64,000 bases of DNA from Inia geoffrensis (GCA_036417435.1 CM070901.1:5988001-6052000), one strand, 5' to 3'; shown: positions 10,960 to 21,729, counted from the first letter of the stretch. Made by a program: numbers and translations. Notes: generated by a model from the sequence alone, not told the origin.

Positions 10960-11285
10960 AGTTCATGTGATATTCAGTGCCTCAAGGGGAGGTGGTAATT
11001 TAAGGTAGGAAGATCATGCCAAAAATTTCTGAAAAAAATAACTGAGCTATGAATGATGAAAGTAGCCAACCATGTAATATCCTGAAGGTTCTAGACAGAA
11101 GGAACAGTAAATACAAAGAAACTTAGATAGGAATTACCTCGACATATTTAACGGGGTAGCATTTGAGGTGGGAACAGAGACGTGGCTACGGGTCTTGCAA
11201 ACTATGCGGGGAGCTTAGGTTTCACTGTATGAAAAGTAGGAAGACATTGAGGAATCAAAGGAAAGGGATAACATAGTCTGATTTA
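10960..11285 (-). mobile_element. L2 LINE, antisense
   Basis: Contains the reversed L2 blocks GACAGAAGGAACAGTAAATAC (near 11095), GCAAACTATGCGGGGAGCTTAGG-like (11195) and AACATAGTCTGATTT (11270). The family was identified from the order of these blocks. Confidence 0.65.
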
Positions 11286-11289
11286 ATTT

Positions 11290-11612
11290 TGATGCCCGTT
11301 TTGGGGGCATAATTTTAGATTTACAGAAAAGTTGCAAAGGTGCTACAGAAAGTCCCTGTGTGCCTCTCACCCAGTTTCTCTCATTGTTGATGTCGTATGT
11401 TACCATGGTACTTTGGAGAAACTAAGTAGCATCAGTACATTATTATTAACTAAACTCCAGATGTTATTTGGATTTTACTGAATTTTCCACTGCATTTAGC
11501 TGTCATGCTCCTTTGTCTCCACTGTCTAATGGTCAGGTGTCTTTAGACTCCTCTGGTCTGTTACTTTCTTTGTTTTTCGTGACCTTGACAGTCTTGAGGA
11601 ATGACATTGTTT
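11290..11612 (-). mobile_element. Old L1 (L1M/L1ME) 3' UTR, antisense
   Basis: TTTACAGAAAAGTTGCAAAG (11320), ACATTATTATTAACTAAACT (11437) and the 'CTTGACAGTCTTGAGGAATG' block (11583) occur in the same order as in reversed old L1 3' UTRs. A 140-codon + strand frame beginning in it at 11468 is not a gene. Confidence 0.75.
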
Positions 11613-12535
11613 TCATTCTGGTTAGTACCTGGAGAATGGATTATAGGAACAGAAGGGTGAAAGTGGGAAGAGCAGAGCAATGTGATTGGAAGTACAGGGA
11701 TAGACAGTCTCCGCTTGTACTAAGTCTTCAAAACCTGGTGTGTATTTTGCAACACATCTCAATTCAAGAGCTCAATAGCCACACTGGACTGCATGGTTCT
11801 AGAATATGGGACTTGATACGCTCTAGAAACACCACTTTCCCAGACAAACAAAGAGCAATCACAAAAACAAAACTCTCTGTTAGAGTATGATAGTCTAAAA
11901 ATTTAGATCACTTCTGGCTTCATTAATGAGGTTAGGCACAGGGATTTTTACAACCAATTTTCTTCCAGAGACTCTATCAGTCCATCGGCATAAGACAATA
12001 AGCCTTCCCCTACGGACTTGTTAATTGACAGGAAGGAATTAGCATATGCCAGGATTCTTTCGAGTAAGATGCTACAGAGTCCTTGTCAAAATTGTAGGGA
12101 AGAAGGAAGATGCAACATCTGAGCAGAAAAGCAGGCTTCAGTGTCTAGAGCTCCTCTTGGTTGGAGGGACAGACTTTGAGATGGGATCCAAGGACATGAA
12201 GGGAGATGAATGTTCCAGGATTCAGACTGGATATTAGGGGAGAGTGCCTTCATATCCAGTGAAACTAAGAAGACACCATAGACCCTGTTCTGAGCAGTTG
12301 TCCTCCATGGAATTAACAAATGTAGATTGGAGCACTGGGTTTCTTCCAGTAAGACAGGACTTTGCATACGTCTGCTGTGGTTGAGCACATTCAAGCCCAA
12401 AGGGCAGTATTATGAATTAATACTCACAGGGGACTATAGCAGGACATGTCACAGTAGAAAACAGTGGGGTAGTAAGGTGACTCAACTGGAATGAGGGTGA
12501 CAGTGAATGATCCACCAGGAGGCGAAGATCTAGAG
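11613..12535. other. No recognisable feature
   Basis: Mixed-composition sequence. Overlapping short frames lie on both strands (12046-12237 and 12086-12400) but have no recognisable domain, splice context or family match. I see nothing to annotate. Confidence 0.4.
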
Positions 12536-12538
12536 TAG

Positions 12539-13058
12539 CAGCTCCAAAACCTTCCTCTCAGGGTCTCCTTACATTAGTGATAATTATTCAGGACCACCCC
12601 TGAGAAGTTTTTTTGTTTGCAGATTATCTCGATTACTTCAATTAGAAATTAATCTAATTAAATTTAATTAGAAATTAAAGCTGAGACATTTAATAATATT
12701 AAATAATTTAGTTAAAATTAACACACGCACTAGGTTTTAACATAAATAATATATTCTATAACAAATAACCGCATTTTTCAAAATCATAATGAGAAGAATG
12801 GCCTTGCTTTACATTTTTGCAAATCTCTTGGATAAAGTCTTAACAGAAGACAGCCAGATTCTTATGTTTGCTTCTCCCTTTACTCTGTGGCAGTAAAGGC
12901 ATCACACAGCCTCCGGGAAAACTCCAATGAACACTTGAAAGAGAATGAGAGAGAAAAAGGCAAGTACTGTCTCAGGGTTATTCTGAAAATATTTTTGACC
13001 TCACGGATCCTCTGTAAAGGACCTCCATGGTCCCCAAACCACACTTTGAGAGCCGCAG
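12539..13058 (+). mobile_element. hAT-Charlie (Charlie1-like) internal-deletion element
   Basis: The body follows a Charlie-type element block by block: TTAGAAATTAAAGCTGAGA (12668), TTTTAACATAAATAATATAT (12735), AGAAGAATGGCCTTGCTTTA (12791), GCAAATCTCTTGGATAAAG (12820), ACAGAAGACAGCCAGATTC (12842), GAGAATGAGAGAGAAAAAGG (12941), TTTGACCTCACGGATCC (12993). It ends with AACCACACTTTGAGAGCCGCAG, the worn partner of the CAGTGGTTC-type left end (here CAGCTCC). The transposase is absent. The frames of 67-88 codons in it are shadows. Confidence 0.85.
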
Positions 13059-13059
13059 G

Positions 13060-14617
13060 GCTAAAGAATCAGACGTTTGGGGTGGATGGTTGTAGCTTTT
13101 GTTGCTTCTCTTGCTGCCGGATGGCACGTTCCCAGACGTAAATATGGCGTCCCTCACTCTTTGGGCGAGGGCTTTCCCCGTTTGGATACCAATATCTTTA
13201 AACACTGAAAGAAGAGAAAACACATTGTACACCAAATGGGCCAACTTTGGTATTAGAGACTTTCATGTACTTCAGCTTATTTATTTCCTCTCAGCATTCT
13301 GAATTCTTCTTCCTAACAGAAATTTTCACAAAGGAGGATACTGAAGTTCAGAACTATAAATAACTTTACTTGTCCTGCACAACTAAGTAATAGCAGAGGT
13401 TGTCTCCCAAGGATATATGTTCTTCCCATAACACTCATTCTCTCCCCTTAACCGATAATTATAAAATAGTGATAATTAGGAATCATGGGAAAATGAAGGT
13501 CAGCTGTGAACATAGTACAAATTAAAAAAAATAAAAGGACTTGAAAAAAGTTAGTTTGTGAGGAGGTTACAAATGAACAGATGTCATAGGCCAAACGTAA
13601 GGAAAACATTTTTGTTTAATCTGCGTGACGATAATTATAACCAAAATGCTGGGATCTACTGAATAAAATTAAGGCTTATGTGGAGAGCATCTTCTGGGCT
13701 GGGTGGTTCCATTAGTAACAGAGAAATGGCAGACGTGGACACAGACTGTGGAATAAATAGGCTCTTTCTTGGGAGAATTGAGGGAAAGGAGAAACCCAGA
13801 GGTAATCAGCCTGAGGCATGACTCCTAGAAGACCTGAATTGTACAGACATTTGGGGGAGCAGTGATTGGAGTCATTACAAGGAATTTCAGAGTCATCTCT
13901 TTAGCTGACCTTCTATGCATTTTCTATGAATTCTATTTCAGTAAACCTATAGATGTCTATAAATAGTTTCCATGACTTTTTAAAATGTGAAACATAACAT
14001 TTCAAGTGTGTGGCTTATCTCCTTTCATTATTCTTGCTGCCAGATTCACTTTACTTCTGCCTAAAATGGTGACACCTTGGGTTATTGGGTTGGTTTTTTC
14101 TTTGTAAATAACTCCAGCACTCTCTTCTGATAGTCAATTCAGATTATTACTTATGAGGGCCATCAGGCTGCAGATGCATTTAGCTGCATCAAAAATAAAA
14201 TACCATTGCCTTATGATTCATGATATGTCCAGAAAGCTTAAATATTTTAGTGTGTATAATATATTTTGTCACCGTAAGTCACTTTCACAACTGACTGTGC
14301 AAGAAGTTATTAGCTGGTTGCCAATATTTTCTCAAATTTGAATCCACCTGTACGGCATTTGCCAGAAAATTTCTGAGCCTAAATCCCGCAAGGAATTGCT
14401 ATAATGTATATAAAAATGAAAATACGTCTAATGTTATTTACAACTAAAATGAAATAGACCCATAATGCTGGGGCTTTTGTTATCATATTATAACCACACA
14501 CGGCATGAAGATATAACTGTGTCATGCTTATCTATCGTCATAATGAAATTCATTTATTTTCCATCTTTTTTTTTGAGTGAAAAGGGAATTTATGTATTTA
14601 TTTATTTTGTTTGTCTA
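13060..14617. other. No recognisable feature over about 1.5 kb
   Basis: I see no gene or nameable repeat. The section has moderately AT-rich composition and only short random frames. Confidence 0.4.
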
Positions 14618-14722
14618 TTCTTTTTCATTTCTTTTCCCAATTAAGTTGTTACAGAATATTGAGCAGAGTTCCCTGTGCTATCCAGTAGGTTCTTGTTGGT
14701 TATCCATTTTAAATATAGTATT
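14618..14722 (-). mobile_element. L1 3' UTR fragment, antisense
   Basis: CAGAGTTCCCTGTGCTATCC (14663) and GTTCTTGTTGGTTATCCATT are the signature of the reversed cetartiodactyl L1 3' UTR. The 3' start of the element is degraded. Confidence 0.75.
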
Positions 14723-15460
14723 TATTCTCCATCTTGAATGTCAAAGGATGGGGTAATAGAAGGCAGAGGGAAGCTATCTCAGTGTTTATGTGGAAGTGAG
14801 GTAGAAATTCAGCCCTCAGGACTAGGATATCTACTAGGGATTGTATCAGCCCCTTTATAGAGGTAAGGAGTGTTCGGTTTACAGTCCAAGGAAATAATCA
14901 GTTTAATTACAATGTCTGTTAGTTTCCTACTGGTGCTACAACACATTACCACAAGCTTATTGGCTTAAAGCAGCACAAATTTATTACCTGATAGTTCTGG
15001 AAGCCAGAGGTTCAAACAGATTCTTCAGAGGCTAACATCAAGGTGTGTGTCCCTTCTCTAGGCTCCGTAGGAGAGCCCGTTCCCTTGCCTTTCCTAGTTG
15101 TGGGGAGCTGCCTGCATTTCTTGACTCCTGGCCTTTATCTTCCATTGTCAAGTGTATCATCCAACCTCTGCTCCCATCCCCCAGCACCTCTGCCTCCCTC
15201 TGATGAGGACCCTCATGGTTACAGACATTCCCCAACTTACGATGGTTCTGCTTAGAATTTCTCAGCTTTACGATGGTGCCGAAGCAATAGGCATGTGATA
15301 GAAACCATACTTTGAATTGTGAATTTTGATCTTTTCCTGAGCTAGGGATATGAATTAATATACTCCCTTGTGATGCTGGGCTGCAGCAACTAGCCACGCG
15401 ATCATGAGGGTGAACAACCCATTCTGTACCCATTCAACCATTCTGTTCTTCATGTTTGTT

Positions 15461-15732
15461 TTCTTTTTTTTTAATTAAAATGTTTTTTTTTTCTTATTGG
15501 AGTATAGTTGCTTTACAATGTTGTGTTAGTTTCTGCTGTACAATGAAGTGAATCAGCTATATGTATGCATATATCCCCTCCCTCTTGGACACCGCCCCCC
15601 CCGTCCCATCCCACCTATCTAGGTCTTCACAGAGTGCCGAACTGAGCTCCCTGTGCTATACAGCAGGTTCCCACTTGCTATCTATTCTACACATGTTAGT
15701 GTAATCCTAATCAATCTTAATCTCCCAATTCT
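15461..15732 (-). mobile_element. L1 3' end inserted into the MITE
   Basis: CTTATTGGAGTATAGTTGC, TTTACAATGTTGTGTTAG and CTCCCTGTGCTATACAGC are the reversed cetartiodactyl L1 3' UTR. It is strongly 5' truncated and sits between the two halves of the MITE. Confidence 0.88.
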
Positions 15733-15910
15733 ACTCATTTTTGGTACAGTAGTTAATGAATTCAATGAGATAGTCGACACTTTATTATAAAATAGGCTTT
15801 GTGTTAGATGATTTTGCCCAACTGTAGGTTAATGGAAGTGTTCTTGGCACGTTTAGGTAGATGAGGTTAAGCTGAGATGTTCAATTGATTAGGTGTTTTA
15901 CCTGCATTTT

Positions 15911-16041
15911 TTTTTTTTTTTTTTTTTTGCGGTACACGGGCCTCTCACTGCCGTGGCCTCTCCCATTGTGGAGCACAAGCCCTGGACACGCAGGCTCAGT
16001 GGCCATGGCTCACGGGCCCACTGCACCATCAGGGAAGCCCC
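15911..16041 (-). mobile_element. CHR SINE, short form, internally deleted, B box lost
   Basis: A T run is followed by GCGGTACACGGGCCTCTC and, at the far end, ATCAGGGAAGCCC. The middle jumps from CACGGGCCCA to CTGCACCATCAGG, so the segment with the B box (GGTTCGTGCCC in sister copies) is gone while the head with the A box remains. The flanking duplication is TTACCTGCATTTT / TTATCTGAATTTTT. It sits in the pogo-type MITE. Confidence 0.9.
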
Positions 16042-16321
16042 TTATCTGAATTTTTGACCTACAATATTTGCGACTTACAATGGGTGTATCAGGACATCAT
16101 GCCATCATGAATCCAGGAAGATCTGTGTGTGGAACCTTCCAGATAATTCAGGATAACCTCACTATCTCAAATTTAATCAAATGTGCAATGTCCCTTTTGC
16201 CATGTAAGGTAACATAATCACTAATTCTGGGGATTAGAATTTGTACATCTTTGGAGGCCATTACTGTCTGCCACAAGGGGCTTGATTATTGACTGTGTTA
16301 TAGCTGTTTTCATAGCCTACC

Positions 16322-16450
16322 AAAACATTTTTTGAATGCTTCCTTCCTACCAGGTACTGCGCCAGGTAGTAAGCACAGATTTTGCCCTCCGGTAGCTTAG
16401 AGTCAAGCCTGTTATGAAAAGTGTGATGGATAATCGTAATGCCACCTGGC
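16322..16450 (-). mobile_element. L2 LINE 3' end, antisense
   Basis: TGCTTCCTTCCTACCAGGTA, CTGCGCCAGGTAGTAAGCA and CTCCGGTAGCTTAGAGTC fit the reversed L2 3' terminus ('cctactatgtgccaggcact ... ggagcttacagtc'). Confidence 0.6.
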
Positions 16451-16559
16451 AGTTCTAAGATAGTCCCATCATCCAATTACTCTTGCACTCTTTGGGCCAG
16501 AATTTCGCATCTCCAGCACTCTCCACAAATCCCCACCAACTCCTCCCTCATCAGCTAAT

Positions 16560-17420
16560 AATTCTACCTTCTACCTCACTATGAAAATCAAAAGAACTGG
16601 AAAAGAACTTCTACCATCTTCCCCCACATCTAGCCACTTACCATTCTTGTGCCCCAAAGTTTCAGGAGCCACGATCTCTTCTTTGCCTTCTTTTACCAAA
16701 GATAAACTGTTGGCACTTCCAAGTCTAATCTTCCCACGTATGCACCGATACCCAGGTTTTTTTTTTTTTTTTCCATCTCCTAAAGGATATCATTTCAGTA
16801 ATTCTGCTAAATTTTCTCCAGCACTGAAGCATTCCCATTAGCAAACAAGCATATTGTTATTTCTCTTCTCTTAAAAATAAAAGCTCTCTCTTGTTTTAAT
16901 ACTGCCCTCCGGTTATTAATTCATTTCTCCTCTGTTTTTAATGGTGATATTCCTCAAAAGAATACACATACTCCTTTCTCTCCTCTAAATCTTTCTTAAA
17001 CATATTCCAAGTACTGTTTTATCCTCTCTGCTCTAGTGAAACTGCTTATGTAAAAATATTGCTAATAACAGCTCACGCCAATATACTACTTACTACATTC
17101 CAAGTGCTTTATAAGATTGTTTAGTTGTTTATCTAATCCTCAGAGCAGCCTGAGAGGAAGCTGGTAAGAAGTGGAGGTGAGATTAAAATCCAGGCAGACA
17201 CCTCTGAGGTCCATCTACATTCTATCACCTCTCTCACTCACCAGTAATCTCCATATTTTAAATATAATTGTCAAGTATTTGTCCTTGTCGTCTCTAACCT
17301 ATCAGCATCACTTAACAAGTTGATTATGTCTTCCTTTTCAAAAATCTGTCTTCCATTGGCTTTGGGACTCCACATCCCCCTGACTTTCCTTCTACCTCAT
17401 TGGTTACAGTTTTCAAGAGG
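16560..17420 (+). pseudogene. L2 LINE reverse-transcriptase region, decayed, split by a MIR
   Basis: ORF2 of L2 encodes an endonuclease and reverse transcriptase. Here the DNA follows the RT region in order: CATTCCCATTAGCAAACAAGC near 16829 (the 'IPISIQ/ANKHA' area), a stretch at 16955-17050 ending CTAGTGAAACTGCTTATG, and after a MIR insertion TCTCTAACCTATCAGCATC (17291) followed by AACAAGTTGATTATG (17315, the 'LSAAFDTVDH' area that carries a catalytic Asp in the family). Stops and shifts break every frame. No functional protein remains. Confidence 0.7.
17066..17214 (-). mobile_element. MIR SINE inserted in L2, antisense
   Basis: CCAAGTGCTTTATAAGATTG, TCTAATCCTCAGAGCAGCC and GATTAAAATCCAGGCAGAC follow a reversed MIR. 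The L2 text resumes on its right. Confidence 0.65.
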
Positions 17421-17631
17421 AGTAGGGCAGATAAACACATAAAACGTGTCTGGTTCCTTGTCCTTAAGGCTGTGATATTTCGTTATGCAGGAGATAAGCT
17501 GGTGAGCCAGTAATCTTTCTACAACATCCTAAGAGAGATAAATTCAAAGTTCTGTGGTGTTTAGAGCCAGAAGTTACTAACTGTCCTGTGGAGCTGTGAG
17601 CATTTTCAAGGAGTGGTACTCAAGCTACATT

Positions 17632-17711
17632 TTAAAAAAACCTGAATTATACTTGATTTACAATGTTGTGTTAGTTTCTGGTGTACAGCACAATGATTCA
17701 GTTATATATAC

Positions 17712-17781
<70 letters not shown>

Positions 17782-17985
17782 TCAGATTCTTTTCCATTAT
17801 GGTTTATTACAGGATATTGAATATAGTTCCCTGTGCTGTACCGTAGGGCATTGTTGTCTACCCATTTTCTATATACTAATTTGCATCTGTTAACCCCAAA
17901 CTCCCAATCCATCCCTCTCCCAAACCGCCCCCCGCCCTTGGCAAGCACAGGTCTGTTCTCCATATCTGTTGTGCTTAAACTACCT
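17632..17985 (-). mobile_element. L1 3' UTR, antisense, with expanded TA tract
   Basis: TTGATTTACAATGTTGTGTT, TGTACAGCACAATGATTCAG, ATATTGAATATAGTTCCCTG and CTGTTCTCCATATCTG are the reversed cetartiodactyl L1 3' UTR. The normal short 'atacatatatata' stretch is enlarged here. Confidence 0.88.
17703..17776. repeat. (TA)n microsatellite
   Basis: About 74 bp of nearly pure TA with a few CA/GT interruptions at the left. It lies inside the L1 3' UTR. The YIYIYI-type frames of 70-101 codons are translations of it. Confidence 0.97.
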
Positions 17986-17989
17986 TTTG

Positions 17990-18390
17990 AAATATAAATA
18001 GGAGGCTGCCAGATTGAGAAGGTGCATAAGATTGTTCTAAGTTGACCGAAAGCATTTGTGAACGTAGAAACCTATGGATGTTTGAGAAATAAGCTCAGTG
18101 TGGTTATTTTACATCACCCCTTTATTGGATTTTGAATTAGTACATCTGGAAATTAGGCTAAATTGCTAACAGAAACAGCAACATGCCGTGGGAGTACTTT
18201 TCAACCATTTTCAGCACATGCACCTTAGATCCATACAGAGAACTTTTAATAGATATTGCCGCCCAGCCTGCATTCACAGTGAATCTGGTTTAATATTTCG
18301 GGGGTGTTACCTGGACATTGGCATTTTTGCTCCCCTTTTTGAGTCTGATGGGTATCGAGAGTTGAGAACCATCCTGCTAGAACATAAGCA
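17990..18390. other. No recognisable feature
   Basis: No repeat or gene was recognised between L1 and L2. Confidence 0.4.
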
Positions 18391-18394
18391 AGGT

Positions 18395-18565
18395 TAGGGA
18401 GGATGAGCTTGATAACAAGTCTGGAGGTCACAGGTCAAGGCCAGAGTTAAAGAGCTTTCGGCCTGTACTGAGGAGTTGGGACTTTATCTTCCAAACCAGG
18501 TAAGGTGAAAGAAGGTTTTATGCAAGATCACAATGTGATCAAATCAGTCTTTTCAGAAAAATAAT
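18395..18565 (-). mobile_element. L2 LINE fragment, antisense
   Basis: TTGGGACTTTATCTTCC and ATGTGATCAAATCAGTCTTT match the reversed L2 region ('ttggactttatcct ... acatgatctgattt'). Confidence 0.6.
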
Positions 18566-19228
18566 AGAGGATGGTATGAGGCTGGGGGAAAAAAATATGG
18601 CTGTAATAGCATAGGCATCTCTTGATGATGTCTGGGCCTCTTGTCTTAATTCTCCCAGAAGCTATCATAGTGTCTGGATCATTTGCCAAGAGGCTAAATA
18701 AGGGAGATATTTAGGAAGGTAAATATTTCGGATTGGCTGATTGGCTGGACTGTTGATGGAGAGGATTTAAGCTTTCTACTTTGTTTTAATATAAAGACTC
18801 AGGTTGTGTTTTATTCTGTTTTGAACTTAAATTTGTAAATTCTTGAATATGACTAGAAAAAAAGGGGGGAACTAGACATAACATATCTGAGTTGTTTGAG
18901 ACAATCAACTTGGAGTTGGAGGATTTCTTTTGTATTGAATAAAAGCCTGCCCTGTAGTTTTTTGCAAAACAATGAACAGTCACAGCCTGAAAAGTGGATT
19001 AAACCCTACTATGGCCTGATAACAGCATCTGAGGCTTTTGTTAAGAAAAGGAAGAGTGTGTGTCAATTATACTTCAATTTTTAAAAATGTATTACAACCA
19101 TCAAAAAAAAAAGGAGAGGAAAAGAAAAAGTTATAGGACGGTCTCAGCAAAACCCAGGGGGAACTAAGGTCATAGAGAAAGAGAGAGAGAGAAGACAGAG
19201 AGAGATGGGCTGTATTTTATTTCAACAG
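18566..19228. other. Mostly unassigned; (GA)n tract and L1-like 3' tip
   Basis: GTGTCAATTATACTTCAATTT at 19059-19079 followed by A-rich DNA resembles the 3' tip of an old sense L1, but it is too short to claim. A GA-rich simple tract lies at 19176-19206. Nothing else was recognised. Confidence 0.35.
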
Positions 19229-19229
19229 C

Positions 19230-19500
19230 CAGTATGGCACATCCCACACTGGCCCTTGGCTATTCCTCAAAGACGCCCACATTCTCACCTCAGTACCATT
19301 ACACTGTTTGTTTTTTGTGCTGGGAATATTTTCCATCTGTAGTTTGGCATAACTTTCTCCCTCCCTTTATTCCAGAGTCCTGCTCACATATCACCCAATC
19401 AGAGACATACTTCATATATCAAACCACACCCCCCACCCTATCAGTCATTTCACTCCCTTTCTCAGCTTTTTTCCCCCCAACAACATCCATTACTACATCT
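19230..19500 (+). mobile_element. L2 LINE fragment
   Basis: The text 'tgtgctgggaatattttccatctgtag ... tttattccagagtcctgctcacatatcaccc' follows the sense L2 region before the 3' end. It is worn, with C/T-rich filler. Confidence 0.6.
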
Positions 19501-19904
19501 AAGAAATGAATTATTTCTAGAAATAAGAGCACTGTCGGCACAGAATGAATTATTTATGGGAGGAAAGCATCTTAGTCAAAAATTTGTCTTATGAAAAATC
19601 TCTGCTTTGATGTCCAAAAGGCCAGGCTGAAGTGTGGATGTTACCAACGCATTTCCCGGTAGAATAAAAATAGAGAATAAACAAGCAAGAGTAACTTGGA
19701 AGTATGTGAGCGTATTGGTGCTGTGATAAAAGGAAGAAAAGTAAAAATTTTGCAAGTTAAATTTTCAGAGCTCTTACTTCCTCACCCCCTAGATGGTTCT
19801 GATAACATCACAAGCACCTTCTCCATTTTTATTCTGTGAGCATTTTATTCGTGAGAGGTGCTACCATTCAGGTCACCATGAGAGAGATTTTAAGAGAGAG
19901 GATA
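19501..19904. other. No recognisable feature
   Basis: No repeat or gene was recognised. Confidence 0.4.
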
Positions 19905-20012
19905 GAAAAAGTAAAGTTCTTTGAAGCCTGAAATCATATCTATAGTGTTTAGTATAGGATTCTGGGGAGCTAGGATGATGTGAATTCAATAAATAATTGC
20001 TGAATTCACTTA
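19905..20012 (+). mobile_element. L2 LINE 3' tip
   Basis: ATCTATAGTGTTTAGTATAGG followed by GAATTCAATAAATAATTGC is the sense L2 3' terminus ('cctagcacagtg ... tcaataaatatttgttgaa'). It abuts an oppositely oriented L2. Confidence 0.5.
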
Positions 20013-20210
20013 TTAAAGTGTTTTCTGAGAACCATCGATGTACCAGACACAGCATTAGACCCTGGTCGTGAGAGTGAACTAAACAGACAGGATTACTGCC
20101 CTCACTCAGCTTACAGTTTACCAGAGGCAGACAAATATTTAAACAAATTATTACAAAGTTAGTGTGTCACACAGTGTTACATAGTTTATGCATTCAAAGT
20201 AATAGAGGTC
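20013..20210 (-). mobile_element. L2 LINE 3' end, antisense
   Basis: TGTACCAGACACAGCATTAG, TTACTGCCCTCACTCAGC and TTACAGTTTACCAGAGGCAG follow the reversed L2 3' end. Confidence 0.65.
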
Positions 20211-20214
20211 AAGA

Positions 20215-21030
20215 CAGTCCAAACTTTTGGATGTAAATGAATGGAAGTATTAGAAAATTCTTATATATTTAGTTTCTGAAGATAATAATCAAATGTATCA
20301 AATTAGCTCAATCTTAGCACTCTGGATTTAGTAGAAATAGACCCGGGACCAGAAGGAGACAAAAAAATAAGATTTATTTCCAGTAGAGCTGCCTTGGGGG
20401 ACATAGATTGAGACTGGACTTGGAATTCAGAATTTGGGATTCTCTGCTTTTTCCAAGTCCAGGCCTTGGGATCTAACCAAGGGGGGGAATGAGGTTTGCA
20501 CAAACTCTCATGGTGCCAGGAAGTGTAGCTTGGAAATGCAAAGTCCCAGGGATAAAGCCTTCCTTAGTGACGAAACACAGGGAGTCAAAGTTGAAACAGT
20601 GGAAGGGCTCTCCCTTACAAAAAGACCTCAGACTTGGTGACACACGTGTCCTTCAAACTTTCGACAATCTCTCCAATCAGACAATTGGACAACTCATTCC
20701 TGGTGAAGAGCCTGTGAGACAGAGAAGGGTAGAATCCACTTGTTTAATTCTTCCAAGAAGGCAGAAATGTCTATTTTCTAGCCTTCCAGAAAAGAATAAG
20801 ATGAAAAGGATGATTCTCCTGACATTATGGGTCCTTTAATTGCCATTCTAGGTTTAAATTATCTACAAGATTTTAAATTGTCAACTTCCCCTTTACCCCT
20901 CCTTGTGAAAAATAATCCTCCTATCAATGAATGAAGAAGATTCATTTGATGGATTACCTTATACTACTTACATATTATAGTCTTCTCAGTAAGTACCTAT
21001 TAAGAGGGCTGATGTTCTTACCATCATTCA
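20215..21030. other. No recognisable feature
   Basis: Two overlapping + strand frames (68 and 116 codons, 20434-20839) have no recognisable motif and no splice or promoter context. I regard the region as unassigned. Confidence 0.4.
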
Positions 21031-21088
21031 ATATTAGAATGATATTAGAATGATGTTAGCTGATATTAGAATGATATTAGAATTTCAG
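21031..21088. repeat. Short tandem repeat of an ATTAGAATGAT unit
   Basis: Four copies of ATTAGAAT(GAT) occur in tandem, one interrupted by GTTAGCT. The array leads straight into the duplicated segment at 21076. Confidence 0.85.
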
Positions 21089-21198
21089 TATAAAGACAGG
21101 CTAGTGAGTGAAATATACTAGAGTCAGGGGTCCTTTTGATGCCCTTTAAAACACAGCATGTAGGTAACGGGCTATGGCACTACCTCAGGACCATCCTG
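21076..21198 (+). repeat. Dispersed direct duplicate, copy 1
   Basis: This copy and 21913-22038 share about four fifths of positions over their full length, for example AGTCAGGGGTC and CCTCAGGACCATCCTG in each. Copies are 0.84 kb apart in the same orientation. The repeat family, if any, is unknown. Confidence 0.8.
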
Positions 21199-21729
21199 GG
21201 GAATTCTTTCCATCCCATGGAAATGCTGTGTTGTGTCGCAGCATCAATTTTTAAATTTTATTTCCTACCTGCTTACACTTCATTACAATATAATGCATTC
21301 TACACTGGTTACATCTACAAAAACTCATTTTCTTTGACAAATGATGCAGACAAGTTTGAATTGCCACAGTTTACTCTAGTAAGGCTCCTAATCACACCAT
21401 ACGTCAAAACCCATAAATGCCATCATGTAATGGTATCACGTTTACATCTAGGCTTAACCTAGTTTCAGCCTTGAGACTAGCCTGTCAAGGTGACGTCTCA
21501 GCTGGTTCATTTCTCTCTTTTACACATATATTTTCTGCATTTTTACTGCCATAGTTTTTACCACCCCTCTCTAATTCTGTCTTAGGATTATTTCATAACA
21601 TTTCCAGTTCTGATGAAATTCTAGGTATATGTCTCCAGAAGAGATACTGCACTCTGAATCTTTATTCTTTCTTCAGAACACAACACTTTCACTTATTCCT
21701 TTAGGCTGTATTATTCGGAAATTAACCTG

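Larger units (their letters stand above)
15222..16125 (+). mobile_element. Pogo/Tigger-type MITE nested in the MLT1 LTR
   Basis: The left end CAGACATTCCCCAACTTACG (15222) and the reverse complement of the right end (CAGATCTTCCTGGATTCATG, ending at 16125) are related inverted repeats. The left end is preceded by TA. Inside are blocks of a known Tigger-like element: TTTACGATGGTGCCGAAGC, TTTTGATCTTTTCCTGAGC, AGATGATTTTGCCCAACTG, GCGACTTACAATGGG. Two younger retrotransposons interrupt it. Confidence 0.8.
14913..16275 (-). mobile_element. MLT1-type MaLR LTR, antisense, split by later insertions
   Basis: The first part (14913-15219) reads GTTAGTTTCCTACTGGTGC, GGCTTAAAGCAGCACAAATTT, ATAGTTCTGGAAGCCAGAGG, the reversed 3' half of an MLT1 LTR. 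The reversed 5' half reappears at 16127-16275: CAGATAATTCAGGATAACC, TCCCTTTTGCCATGTAAGG, GGGGATTAGAATTTGTACATC. The roughly 905 bp between the two parts is a separate DNA transposon. A solo LTR of this class is a very old retrovirus-like remnant without coding sequence. Confidence 0.88.

Noticed and set aside
17596..17963. Membrane-protein-like frames rich in Ile and Tyr
   Set aside because: They are translations of a (TA)n tract. The same occurs at 40563-40889.
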